Assembly: GCA_022496805.1 (NCBI GenBank)
Contig: CM040104.1
Location: forward strand, 6,175,650 to 6,239,649
DNA from: Pohlia nutans
Taxonomy: Eukaryota; Streptophyta; Bryopsida; Bryales; Mniaceae
DNA length: 64,000 nucleotides
Direction of reading: 5' to 3'
Position numbers and translations under genes: made by a program. This document shows, piece by piece, positions 46,441-58,193 of the stretch (positions are counted from its first letter, which is position 1; every line of letters begins with the position of its first letter). The notes under the pieces are model-generated. The model did not search any database, had not been told where the DNA came from, and saw only the letters and a program-made list of their open reading frames with translations.

Positions 46441-46802
46441 GGGCCGCTTCACACTATGGCCGAAAGTCCAGAGGCCGTTGATTTCCACCAATCAGATTGC
46501 AAGAAACCAAGAATTCGGCCTCTCGACCTTTCACACTAAAGGCTAAAGTCCAAAGGCCGTCGCCCTCCAAAATGCCTACATGATAGCACTTTTTGACTAA
46601 GGTGACGGACTCTCAAAGGAAGTTTGGGTCGGAGAGGAATGGAAACCCAAACTATGATTGAGAGGCTATTGATTTTTTTTCATAAAAAATCAAAACTATA
46701 TTTGGTTGCCTATTTTCAACCCATTTCTTTGGACTCTCAACAAAATTCAGCCACTCAATCCCACGGCCTCTCGACTTAGACAGTCATAGTGTGAAGCGGC
46801 CC
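46441..46802 (+). mobile_element. Harbinger-like MITE, intact copy
   Basis: 362 bp with terminal inverted repeat GGGCCGCTTCACACTATG and the 3-bp duplication TCA (46438-46440, 46803-46805). Three-base duplications and GGGCC ends are typical of PIF/Harbinger (Tourist) elements. An old inverted copy is at 762-1124. Confidence 0.75.
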
Positions 46803-47676
46803 TCAGAGTCCAGGATTCAGCACCTCAGGCACTGGCTGAGGGTTACGTAGGCAGACACTGGCGGTTTAACTTACTGACAGTAATGTGAAGCTTTGTGCTG
46901 GTCACAGCAGATTTGGTATTGAGATTTTGAGCTTTTTGGGAGTACATGGAGAACGGCAATCCACCCCCTACGAAAAACCCTCAACCAATCATAACGCTCC
47001 GCAGAACACTGTTCATCGCAGAACACAGAGAACTGAAAATATATTTTTGGGTGTTCTGCAGTCTTTTTTTTTTGGATGTTTATTTTTCTTTCAAATTCGT
47101 GTTCTACTTCAAAAATTAGTGTAGGACACCCCTCCCGTCAAGTAGGAGCCAATGCCTTGTGTGTGTCTTGTGTGGGCCCCACCTTGATACTTGTCCTACA
47201 AATCCAGGTTTTCCGTCTAGGGGGTGATTAACGTGCCCCGGGGCCCATTGTTATTAGTTTGAATTTGTCTTAATAACTTAATGCTTCAACTGGTTTGATG
47301 TAGAGTTTTTCTTTTTACACTGTAGCAGTGCTCCATGCATGCAGTGGAGGATGATCCATCCAGATTTAGACCATTGTGACTGTGCCGCGACATTGGTTGA
47401 CTTCTGGCTCCAAGTAGCCAGAAGGGAAAAAACCTTGATTTGATGTGCATGAGTGATGACTGGAGGATGATGGTGAGTGTGTGGTGCAATAAGTTACTGC
47501 GTTACTGCGATGTGGCGTTTACACATACTGCTGGAGTAGCCAAGGACTGGCTTTCTAAAAGCAAGAAAATACGGGTTCCGATTTTCATGTCACTAATGTT
47601 GAAGCCTGCTCCTGATGGCCCATTCACACCAAGAAGCTCCAGCATTTGCATTGCATTCTTCGAATGCTACAAGGTA

Positions 47677-47935
47677 AATTTCGAAAATAATATACCATTT
47701 CTTGCAGTGTCAGAGCCTTGTCTCTTCCTGCTATTGGGCAACGCATGTGCATTGATGGAGCGCAAAATTTCTTGCGGCACCCAAAATGCGTTGGAGCAAC
47801 TTCTTGCATGTGTTAGGTTAAAAAAATAAATTTTACAAGAGCACACTGCAGCTACCAAAAACGTACTTGATGAACGCAGATTCTTTGCCGCACTTGTGTT
47901 GGGTGACTGGTGAATGGGCCATGATGGTGGGAATC
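47677..47935 (+). repeat. dispersed repeat S, copy 2
   Basis: Same orientation as 39236-39500; see that entry for shared blocks. Confidence 0.6.
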
Positions 47936-48178
47936 CTCAGTCGTTTGCCTGCTGCAGGATGTGTAAACTGTCTGCATGATTCAGCCAGTGCTCAGGCCAT
48001 TTCTAGCTACAAGTTGCCATTAGCGCTTTCTTTATATGATTCTAGTGTATTGACGTTCTGATGCGCTCCTGTAACGTAGTGGAGGCCCTGTCTGTGATGG
48101 TTCCTCCACTAATAAGTTACTACCGGCCAGTGCTGTGAAGCTTCATTGTGCTGGTTACTGCAGAGTGACGGATCTTGT

Positions 48179-48457
48179 GGATTTCTCTAAATCCCCCGGT
48201 GGTCTTCAATGAATGGGGACAGAAGTGCCCCCTATTTTTGTCCGGTTCAGGGCCCACCTTAAAAAACAACCCCCTCCTCCAATGGTTTTTTATTCCCAAA
48301 TAGGTCCCCCTAGAGTAATTTGGGACCGTAGGCCCCAAATTTGCAAAAACAAATTCCAAAAAAAGCACCGAAGGTGCCCAAAATGGAAATTTCAGAAAAA
48401 GGAGGGGTGGATGAATAGTGCCCCGCATTCAAGACCACCGGGGATTTAGAGACGGGG
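48179..48457. mobile_element. MITE with 9-bp target duplication (Mutator-like)
   Basis: 279 bp with inverted ends containing TCTCTAAATCCCC and continuing GGTGGTCTT(C/G)AATG. It is flanked by the direct repeat GGATCTTGT (48170-48178 and 48458-48466). Nine-base duplications are characteristic of Mutator-like elements. The outermost few bases on each side do not pair, so the exact tips are uncertain. Confidence 0.65.
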
Positions 48458-48804
48458 GGATCTTGTATGGAGATTTTGAGCTTTTGGGGAGTCCATTAGT
48501 TTGAAATTTGTCTTCATTATCAACTGATTTGATGTGCATGAGTGAGTGAGTGGAGGATGATGGTCAGTGTGTGGTGCGATGACTTACTGCGTGGAGTGCG
48601 TGCTAGCTGTACCAATGTCTGTCAGATTTTACTATTCACCGGTTCATAACATTCTTGGTTGGTCCCTTTCCTACAGGAAAAATATTGAGTTAAAGATTTG
48701 GAGGGGAGTTTTCAAAGGGATCCAATAGCAACCACTTTTTGACAAAAATAAATAAAAATTCATCTGGTTATTACTTATGCACTAGTAGGAAATGTGTTGT
48801 TTTT

Positions 48805-49170
48805 TTTAAACAAATGGATGCTTTATTTCCATTGCACAACAACAGATTACAAACATTACACTGTGAACAAAGAGAGCACATTTCCAATACTTCCCCGCAA
48901 GTGATTTTTTTGAATTTTACTTCCTACAATATTTGGACTAGACCCAAAGCTCCTAATCATTTCCTACTAAGAGCCACGCCCCCACTGTAACAAGAGGCCC
49001 GGGAGCCATCCCCGTCATGCACGGGGTTCCTATCAAGCTTGGACATATTAGCCCTCACAACATGCATCCGACCGGAATCGAACCACCGCCCTCTGTGGTG
49101 CTAATAAGCACTCCTAAGGGCAGCCCACCTCTTAACTATCACGTAGGTAGTTTAAGGTCATTCTGGGCTT
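48805..49170 (-). mobile_element. tRNA-derived SINE, intact
   Basis: 366 bp on the minus strand. Near the 5' end 'atagttaagaggtgggc' resembles a Pol III A box, and GGTTCGATTCC is a B box. The 3' end 'atggaaataaagcatccatt' runs into an A-rich tail. It is flanked by a perfect 15-bp duplication, AAATGTGTTGTTTTT on the plus strand (48790-48804 and 49171-49185). A second copy lies at 18067-18998. Confidence 0.88.
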
Positions 49171-49197
49171 AAATGTGTTGTTTTTCACTTACTATAA

Positions 49198-49265
49198 ATA
49201 TGAATCACTCATTGTATGAATCACTCATATATATGAATCACTCATTGTATGAATCACTCATTGTA
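49198..49265 (+). repeat. short tandem repeat ATGAATCACTCATTGT
   Basis: Four direct units of 14-18 bp. Confidence 0.85.
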
Positions 49266-49444
49266 AGTGATTGGTTCTAAATTATGGGGTGGTGGTTGTT
49301 GAGAACATTTGTAAGACCAAAATAGGAGAATAGGCGGTTATAGGTCATTCCACTTTACAATCCTTTTAACACTGTTAAAAAAGGGACCAAACCAAAGTAG
49401 CTCAAAAATGTTAAATATAGAGCAATACTCTTGAACTAATAGTA

Positions 49445-49590
49445 AAAAAACAAGCGGCTAGTCGCGTAGTCTCTGCCTTAGTATTTACCCTAGATTTACT
49501 TTTACACCTTGTTTGTATTGTTCAGTAATGTAACTCCTTGAAAACAAAGCGTTTTCGTAGTCTCTCCCCTGGTGGGCAGAGACAACAAAC
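49445..49590. repeat. dispersed repeat T, copy 2
   Basis: Inverted relative of 43485-43640. Confidence 0.55.
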
Positions 49591-50092
49591 AATGAAGTGC
49601 TCATCTTAATATGTGCATTTTAAATACTTAGTCAAGGACAGCGAAGTGCCAAAATGATTCACTTCTTTAATAGAACAAAACCTCAATGCTGCCACCCCAA
49701 AATTAGTACAGAGTTACTATAGTGAAGTGATATTTTTAATTTTTCTAAAATTGACAACCAAGAGTGAAAAAAAACTTACATCTATGAATATGAATGACAC
49801 ATTATTAAAACATGAACCTTCATCCAAATATATCAGTCATTCATCCCAATTTGATTTAGCATATTTTTGTGGTTTTTCTTTAAAATATTCATCAAATTCC
49901 TGTAGTGCAATTTGTAAGGTCGGGTTCCAACTAAAATAGTAAAAAACAGATAATTGCTTAAAACAACACTTATACAATTTATACAATAACAACCACAATG
50001 TGGTTGTAGTCTGTTTTGAACACCTCTTTATGACTTCAACTTTTGATATAATAAGTGTAAACAATTCACCTTCATAACTTCTCAATTCTTCA
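49591..50092. other. AT-rich spacer
   Basis: No gene or bounded repeat recognised. Confidence 0.3.
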
Positions 50093-50096
50093 TTAA

Positions 50097-50329
50097 GCCT
50101 AAAAGGACAAAGGGTTCATTGTTTTGAAATGAAAAATTCAATTGAATATATTGAGAAAATATAACTCGAATGGGATCAAATTTCGTATCACTAGAATGAG
50201 TGAAATACATTGCATAAGTTGGTCAAAAAACAAATAAATTTAAACAAAAGGAAGTCCACATAGAACCTATTCAAAACTGCTAAAAAAAAGCCCATGAAGT
50301 TCAATTTAGGCTTCTTGGTCCTTCAGGAG
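50097..50329 (-). mobile_element. TTAA element, family B, copy 5 (reverse, degraded)
   Basis: Left TTAA (50093-50096) + GCCTAAAAGGACAAAGG; the right end 'ggtccttcaggag' is followed by TTTA. Interior blocks as in 40946-41176. Confidence 0.6.
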
Positions 50330-50334
50330 TTTAT

Positions 50335-51040
50335 GTCACTGACATGCAACATTGTATTGTCACAACAATGTTAAAATAATTCCAAAAAATCACTTGAGTT
50401 TTGGGCACATAGGTTGTAAAATTAAAGAGATGTGGGTGTAATCAATGTACAATTTACAAACTCAAACATAGTGCCAACATATGAGTGGAACACACCCTTG
50501 TTGTTTCCCTTAGTCCCAAAATAGCTGATGCTTTTGAAAAAAATCAAAAAACTATGCAGACTAGAATGATTTCATAAAATCTCTAAATATAGTAAAGTTA
50601 TATTCTGGAGTAGTTGTCTATCGAAGCAATATCATATTGCTTGGATAGTAAAATTAACCGAAAAAAGTGTCTCAAAGTGGAAACTCTCCTCATACTCATA
50701 TTAGACTCGTTTTCAGTTCAAAAAGACTGCAAAACTAGTCTATAGTGAGTTAAAGAATAATCTACAACAAGGCCATGCACCTCCCGTAGGAATAAAACTC
50801 ATGACCTCCCCAATACTAAAGGAGAGTTCCCACAAGTTCCCCCAAGTATAATGGACTATTCATGAAGGGACCAAGGGACTATTTACAAATAATCCCTGTC
50901 AAAAATTGATAATATTGGGTAGCGGACTCTGCATTGATTCAACAAAGTGAACTGCTTGTTCTCGGTTAACTCAAGTATGTGGAGCACATAGCAACGTGGT
51001 AATGTTTGTTGTAGTGTGTTCTCTAATTCAATGAACATGT
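50335..51040. other. AT-rich spacer
   Basis: No gene or bounded repeat recognised. Confidence 0.3.
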
Positions 51041-51046
51041 GCTTAA

Positions 51047-51614
51047 CCCCTAACCGTCCAACCATGCATATTTTGAATGATGTACGGATTTGAACTCCGA
51101 TTTCTCATCCATCATGCACTTTTTGCAGTGTGGATTTTTTACTGAAACTTTTATGGGAAGTTAGCTTCGTGCATGTGTGATCCGATTAGAAAGGGGATGA
51201 TTTGTGAAATTTTTATGCCTCATTTCATGTTGTAGTGTTCCACCCAAAATTTCGAAGATTTTAGTCTAAAAGTGCTCCTGAAAAAGTCAACTACTAAAAT
51301 TAAGCAACCAAAAAATCTCCAAAAATCACTACACTTAGAGTATTACATTTCAACCCATCCCAAAAAAATTCAATATTATATTGTCAATATCTTATTCGTA
51401 ATCATATTACAAAAGAGCTCTAAATTTTAAGTTTGAAATTGAATACACAAATATTGGTGATAGCAATCGCAAATCTAACCGTATGGATAGAATCAAAATT
51501 TCATAATGTACAACTTTTATTCATTCATCAAGTTGAAAATATCCCTCTTAGTTGCATTTTATAATGCATCTTTGGAAAACTGCCTAATCTGAAAAGGGTG
51601 AGAACGTTTAGGGG
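51047..51614 (+). mobile_element. TTAA element, family D, copy 2
   Basis: 568 bp between TTAA (51043-51046) and TTAA (51615-51618). Ends CCCCTAACCGTCCAACC and, reverse-complemented, CCCCTAAACGTTCTC. Same orientation as 9822-10390. Confidence 0.82.
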
Positions 51615-51619
51615 TTAAC

Positions 51620-52430
51620 TAGCTCATATGTTGTTTGTGATCCACACATGAGCAAAGACAAGCATTCACAAATTAAAAAACTCTTCCTGTGTACTTGTCT
51701 TGTGATTTTTTTTGTTGAAATTTGTTAAACAACTTAAAATTGAATAAATGACTTGCATCAAGTAATTTGGGAAAAGAAAAAAACATTCTCAAAAGAGGGA
51801 CTCCAATTGCACTCCAGTTTGTTGTTGATGTTCATATTGGCGGTAGTGAACATTCCTTGTACATCTATACCGTACTGTACAATCGTGTAAAGACAAGTGG
51901 GGCATCCCTAGACAGAAAAAGTAAATGCCTTGGCTAAGTTTAAGTTTATTGTATGGAAAGTCTGTTACCGGTATTTCTATCACCACAGAAACATGTCAAA
52001 ATCCTCATGCTTAGTACAGTGGAGCCTAAACAAAATAATGTGTGTTGGGAAAAAAAACAAACCAACTGGGCACACGACATTCATTTGTGAGGACAATCAA
52101 CGATGAAATGTGATTAGCACAACTGTCCTTTCCAGAGACAAAAACCGCTCTAAAAGCTTAGATGCCTTGCAGAACATGTTTGCAAGCCTCACAAATCGTA
52201 CAATCCAAGCTACTCATACCGTTGATTAAATGCTCAGCAAAAAACTGGAATTAATATTCACTAAAAAGACACGTGTCTGGTGGTTTTTCCCAAGTTCTTG
52301 AGCTCCTACTCAATTTCAGTTTCAAACCCAACCCCTGCCTTGAGAAAAGTTGTTACCAAGGACCAACTGGAATGCAACTACGGCAAAAACTGGAAGAAGT
52401 ATGTGGACAAATGGGAAAGACAAATAGATC
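51620..52430. other. spacer and 3' UTR of the Lys-rich protein gene
   Basis: No separate gene. The part just below 52431 is the 3' UTR of the minus-strand gene; a plus-strand frame at 52280-52636 is a shadow of its last exon. Confidence 0.4.
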
Positions 52431-54446
52431 TCAATATGGGACCACATAGGGCAGGGCATAGAGGTCGCAAGAAGGTAAAAAGACAGCCTCGGCCCAAACC
52501 TGCAGCGAGGGCTCCAAACCTCTCCTTGCCCCCCTCTCCACCTCTGCCTTTGGCTTCGGGTGAGACCCCAGGGGGGGCCTTCCTGCAAACAACCAATCCT
52601 CATCCGGCACATCTGACCAAGCGCTGGGTTGCTTAAGCACCAGTATCTCACCAGCAGCAGGCAATTCAGGAGACTGTCTTTGTGCGTCTAAATTATTGGT
52701 AGGCTGGTTACTAATGAGATTGCTACTACTGCCGGGCCTACTACTACTACTACTACGCTCAGGGGGCAAAACTAAGACTGGCTTGGCATCAACCACCTTG
52801 CCATTGGGTTCCTGTTTACTATACAATGGTTGAGAAGGAACTGCAGCACCAACTGGAGGAATTGCAGCAGCAGCAGCAGCAGGAGGAGTAATTCTCTCTG
52901 ACACACTCCGAGCCGAGGCCCTGTTACTCCTTATTACCTCCCCTAGCAAGGGTTCAACAGCACCACTTGTTGACTGTATTCGCTGAGTTGGAAGAACAGC
53001 GCCACTTGTTGACTGTATACGCTCAGGTGGAAGAACATCACCCCGCACTTTCCCATTCTGTTTCTCTTCTTTGGGTGGTTGCAGAGGCTCGGTGATCAGA
53101 TCAGTCTGTGGCTGCTGCTTACTGGGCCGCGAAGAGTCCTTGTCTGTACCAGAGGCAAGAAGCGGACCCATGACCCAATGATGTTCAATATTGTCAAGAG
53201 AACATGTGTCATTGTGAACTGAGACATCAGCCTATGTCCCTCTGCTGGGATAATAGTATACATTGTTCTAAAAAGCAACACAGACTGAACGGCCTTGTTC
53301 AAAACGACAGCAGGTACACGACAGACAGGGGCGGTTTGGCTTTTTGTATCAGCACTGCATCAAAAGGCAGGCCATGGTACACTAGCTAATGAAACCTCAC
53401 ATATTTAAAGCTTAGTTTGTCACTGTAATTTTTCCATTACAGGCCGCGCCCCAATACGATCATAGGATTCCCAGCGAGGAGTACAACAAAGTAAGAAAAT
53501 CCAAATCTTAAGACAAAGCCACCGTCTCTTTGAATCTTTTTAATGACCTAAAATCTAAGGTCCACAGACGCACCTCTAGACCGAGAGAGCAAACTCTGGC
53601 AGGTTGCGTAGAACCCAGGGCACCCCTGTGCAACAGGAAGAGAGCAGAAGGAAGTACGACTTACCATGCGTATCCCCATTTGCATCCCCATCCTTTTTCC
53701 TCTTTTTCTTCTTGTCTTTATGTTTGTGTTTGTCCTTCTGATGCACAATGCAAACACACATCCGCATGTTAGACCATAAATCTGATACTCTGGACATCAT
53801 AGCATGCAGTAGACAGCATTCCAGCTTAACACATGCAATGGATCGACTAGAATAAAACATAACGAATTTCAACATGGCCGACTAGTAATAGGCCACCAAG
53901 CTCCATACTCCTTGCTCTAAAGCAGAAACCACGACACAAGCTAGAGGATACTAAAAACCTAATCCCATCACCCCTGTTGCCTACAGCAACTCATCTATTC
54001 ATACACTTGGTTGGGATTCAATTAGCAAGTGGAGTAGGCATGACTTGGCTAAATGTCTCTGGCCACTGATCTTTGAATGGAAATGGGGTTGTCTACTATC
54101 TCTTCAACAGTGATCTACAACCTCCCGCATAAGAAAGTCATATATAGTGATAAAAAAATAAAAAATCAGTCTCAACAGATTCGGCACTTGTACCCAAAGT
54201 GATCTCTCCACAAGTCTCTATACACAGGTCTCTATACTGATCTCCGAAAATTCACACTATCACATATGTCAAAGTGGCACAAATAGTATCCTCTATCACA
54301 ATTGCCAGATGATCGAGTAGAAGGCACACATTGAGAAAGAAGCAGAGAGCAATGCAAACCTTATCCTTGTGAGGCTGAGCTATATCAGCAGAAAGCTGAG
54401 GAGCCTTCTCGTATCCCGGGGGCGGGAATGGATAGCAGCGAGACAT
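52431..54446 (-). CDS. Lys-rich plant protein of the MSRC(F/Y)PFPPPGYEK family
   Basis: Three exons, 54446-54360, 53737-53665 and 53143-52431, with GT-AG introns and closing phases (87+73+713 nt) give 290 residues. The N-terminus MSRCYPFPPPGYEKAPQLSA is diagnostic of a plant family often annotated 'myb-like protein X'. Exon 2 is almost all Lys/Asp/His (KDKHKHKDKKKKRKKDGD), a likely nuclear-localising or nucleic-acid-binding tract. The middle of exon 3 is low-complexity (Pro, Ser, Ala runs, a duplicated RIQSTSGAV phrase). The C-terminus carries a second conserved block: SAWSDVPDEDWLF, then VWAEAVFLPSCDLYALPYVVPY at the very end. Function is unknown to me. The start is firm because of the family motif. 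Confidence 0.88.
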
Positions 54447-55600
54447 TTTGTATCCGTGTGTAGACCAAAGCACAGCAGCTCGCAGAGGCAAGGAGACCGC
54501 CAGGACCCAGTGAAGGGAGACGTACCCCACTGCCACTGCTGCACCATGTCACCACATTCAACCCACTCACTAGCTTCTCTCTCCACTTTGCAACCTCTGT
54601 TCTTTTATTCTTTCCAAACCCGTTATTGATTGCTGTTGTCCTTCCTTCCTTTGCTTTCCTCTTCCACAACCTTCCACAGCTATTGATATCCTGCCTTTTG
54701 AATTGTCCAGCAGCTACTCACTTTCCATGTACCATAGAGGCCATCACCACATATGCATTTTAAAATCTGAACAGAAGCTCACTCACAGAAAAAAACAGAG
54801 CCGTGTATCTGGATTACAAGGTCTCCGAAAGCTGCGAGCAAAATAGATCCTACCAGATTCACTGTTCCCAGATTCTTCACAGCTGTTGGATATCCCTGAA
54901 TACCGGCAGGCAATCGGCAAATGACGTTCACGTCAATTTCAAGAATGGAAGAATGAATATGATACGCACAACCAGGTTTGGTAATAACTAGGGCATACTC
55001 CTCGATCTTAATAAGAAACTGCCCTCAGAGTGTGAGACTTCCACATAACCCCTCGGGCCTGAGCAATTGTGCAGCCCAGTCCATCGGATTGCTTAAGGTA
55101 AGTCTCGGTTCACGGAATTATAAGCCTTGCGCGCAATGACCGCGCATAAACCTTGGAAACAATGGAACATAAACTCGTTCTTCTTAAACGAAAGATCCGC
55201 AGATCCAATGCCAGAACTCCTCCAAAACTAGGGTTTTCACCAACCAAAGTTGCCGACAGAACAGAATTCTCAGCCACAGCCTAAACCTCACACACAATCC
55301 AACACCATGGCAATCCAAGGGCCTATTTGAACCGAATTGATCAGCAAATGCGCTGCGAATATCGCATTTCCTCTGAAACCCTGAAAACCTCGATACTCCC
55401 GACCACCGGAAACGCACACCACCAAAACCTAGGGTTACAAACCAAACCCTACCTGGATGCTTGATTGCAGTCCGCAAACAAACAGGGCGGTGTTGTTTGT
55501 TGGTGCAAAAAACAAACAGGAGAGAAAACCGAGCATTCACGGAGTTCTCAGAGAAGAAATCGTCTTTTTCGACGTGGAAAAAAACCAACACACTGTTGCT
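54447..55600 (-). other. 5' UTR, probable leader intron and promoter region of the Lys-rich protein gene
   Basis: A strong donor on the minus strand (CATCCAG|GTAGGG, exon end 55453) suggests a non-coding first exon upstream and a leader intron of about 0.9 kb, with an acceptor near 54530-54550 (TGGCAG). The exact acceptor is not resolved. Overlapping open frames of about 190 codons on both strands (55184-56030) have no family resemblance. Confidence 0.35.
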
Positions 55601-55899
55601 GATGGATTGTAAGAATATGAAAATACTGACGATGATGAAAAAGGCGAGGCTCAAGCCTGCTGGCACGGCATGGCTGGCATGCGTCCTGCTCCGGAGGCTC
55701 ACTGATGGTTCTCGCTGCCTCCAAGGCAATGAACTCCGGCAACACACCACCGTAGCCCTTTTGTGGACACTTCGTCTCGCCTGCAGACACTGTCAGGGCT
55801 GCCGGGACCCGGACCCGGTGTGGATTCCCGGGTATGTGTGGGCGGGTATCGAGGTCAGGCTATTGGCCATTCGTCCGTTGAGGTTCCGTTGTTCCCGGT

Positions 55900-57460
55900 G
55901 CCGGCCTTTCCTTCAATTTTTCTTTTCCTGCCCCCTCATTATTTGTGGCCAATACTACAGTATTATGTATACTTTAATATTAGGGTACCAAATTGTATTA
56001 ATTAGGAAAATTTTAAATAATGTACACTAAGATGGGTTTGTACGGTGCCACATCAACATTTCAATATTTTAATTCATTTTAATATAATAACAAAATTAGT
56101 GAATGAATTGCTAACAAATTAACCATTAGTAAATTGACGATAATTATTATTTTCAACAACTAGATAGTTGAAAAATATGGAACAAGAATGATGGAGTATA
56201 AAAGAACAAGAGTGATGTAGATATATGTACCCCAAAAACACGGTCACTATTTAATCACTGAGTAATTAATTCAAGTGCAAAAAGCACGCTCGACAAAAAT
56301 AAATCTTTGAAGATAATTTTAAATTTTATTTTATTGACCCTTTCATCCTTTTAAACAGATGTATCGTTACAATAAAACATTTTTCTCATTTTTCATTGGA
56401 TATTGATGGCCCAAACAACTAAAACCTAATTTTTTGCCCTAATTTTACTTCTTAGTTTTTCACATTAAACTTCTCACTGATTTTTAGTTTAATGTCTTGT
56501 ATATCTTTGCTATGTGGTGTTTCTTCACCTTTTGTATTCATGTATAAGAGAGAGTATAGGCTATAAAATAAAAATAAGTAGATTTAGGTCCTTTTTTCAC
56601 TCTAAGATAGATCTTCATTTTGTATTGATAAACTACACCAACATTTATCAACTAATTGATGTGATTTTGCAAAAACCATTCAAGCATGCATTTAGACATG
56701 AATTTAATTAATATACCAAAAACATCATCATAGGCTAGCTAGATGTTGACAAGGATGCCCGAGAAGACGTCAAAGTTGATTTTAAGATATCTATTTTGAA
56801 GGAAAAGCTTTTTGAATGGTTGTTACTAACATGACATCATCTTACAATTAAACAAGAGATGACAATAAAGGGTGGTAAAAAGTACAACTAGTTTGAGCCT
56901 TCAAACTAGAATTTTAAAAATAAATTATACTTTGACAACATTAAAACACCAATTTCAAAAACAATTGAAGAAGAAATAGAAGAAGAAACAAACAACAATA
57001 GGTTCTAGATGGCTAAATTAGATTTTCATGAGTTTGAAGACCACCAAGTTCTTACGCACCTAAGAATGAGAGGCCACTACGTTCTTCCACATCTTACAAC
57101 TACTTAGAGTGAACAAATAAGAGTATCATTAAAGCAAAACACATGATAACTTATTCAAAAACAACTTTTTGTTTTAGGATAACTCTATTGAAGATGAAGA
57201 AGTGCCTTTAGACACTATTTTTGAGAAATCCTTAATTGGAATGACACAATTAACAAATTCAAATGTCACAACTAACAACGAAATAATTTGCAGTATTATA
57301 AGGAAAGTATCTACATTTGCCACAATCAACACCAATAAATATCAATTATCACCCAAGAAAAACTCAAATTATTGAAAATTCTTATTAAAAAAATCATTAC
57401 AAGAAATAGAAAACATTCAATTGTCGTGTCCCTTTGCCCCTCCCTATGTCCTATCCTAGT
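55900..57460. other. AT-rich gene-free stretch
   Basis: No gene, RNA or bounded repeat recognised; all frames are broken. Confidence 0.35.
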
Positions 57461-57499
57461 GAAGTTACTTGTGTGTATGCATGATACTTCACTCCTTTA

Positions 57500-57930
57500 G
57501 TGGCAAAAAACTTGCATATTTGTGGAAAGTGGCTCTAATACTTAGCTCTCGGTCTGTGTGGAAAGAAGCTCCAACGTTTGGCTTTTGCTCCATACGGAAA
57601 ATGCCCCCCTATGGAAAATGTTTCATTTTTCATCTTCTACGGCGTGCCTTTGACTCTTGGTCAGTACGGAAGCGTCCCTTTCTCATTTTCTATGGCCTGC
57701 CCTTAGCTCTTAGCCGGTACAGAAAACGTCCCTTTCTCATCTTCTACATTCTACCCTTGGCTCTTCGCCCGTGTCGAAAACGACCCTATCCCTTGATTTT
57801 GGCTATGTGTGAGCCTATGAGTATAGCGGCCCTAACGATTGGTTTTTGGCCTACGTGTTGAAAATGGCCCACGATTGGCTCTTAGCCTATGTGGAAAGTG
57901 GCCTTGACGCTCAGCTCTTGGCCTGCTTGT
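57500..57930 (+). repeat. degenerate tandem repeat, about 54-bp period
   Basis: About eight units built on 'tacggaaacgtccctttctcat' type sequence followed by 'ttctacggcctgcccttggctctt'. Because the period is close to 54 it keeps a frame open for 130 codons (57469-57861), with the amino-acid phrase RKRPFLIFY...LPLAL repeated. I consider it a satellite-like array, not a gene. Confidence 0.65.
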
Positions 57931-58193
57931 AGAAGACTTGTTAATATCGCACATGCCACGCACCTACGATTGTAGGTCCAACAACTAGTAGAAAAGGTGG
58001 TGCTCCCCACGGACATGAAAAATCATTGTGTTCAAGAAAAATCATTGTGCATGCGTAGAATTGGGCACCTCTTGTCTTGGCATCTTCCTCGGTAGTGCCA
58101 CATTTTCTACTAGTGAACTTATCCCGAATCTCAACACCTTAATTATGACATTTAACTCCCACAAGACAACATCGCATGTCATTTGATGACATA

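Larger units (their letters stand above)
46300..48620. repeat. diverged tandem duplication hosting MITEs
   Basis: Unit 1 (about 46300-47500) and unit 2 (about 47940-48600) share, in order: 'ctagctacaagtt(t/g)ccat', 'ctttctttatatgattcta', 'ggaggatgatgg', 'gtgtgtggtgc'. A Harbinger-like MITE interrupts unit 1 and a 9-bp-duplication MITE interrupts unit 2. A 129-codon frame at 47440-47829 is not conserved between units. Confidence 0.5.

Noticed and set aside
47440..47829. 129-codon frame in the duplicated region
   Set aside because: It is broken in the paralogous copies at 39236 and 48540, and no domain is recognised; treated as repeat.
55461..56030. 189-codon open frame on the plus strand (and a 188-codon one on the minus strand)
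   Set aside because: Both overlap the leader or promoter of the Lys-rich protein gene in a GC-richer patch. Composition is not protein-like (many Cys, Arg, Trp without pattern), and no family is recognised.
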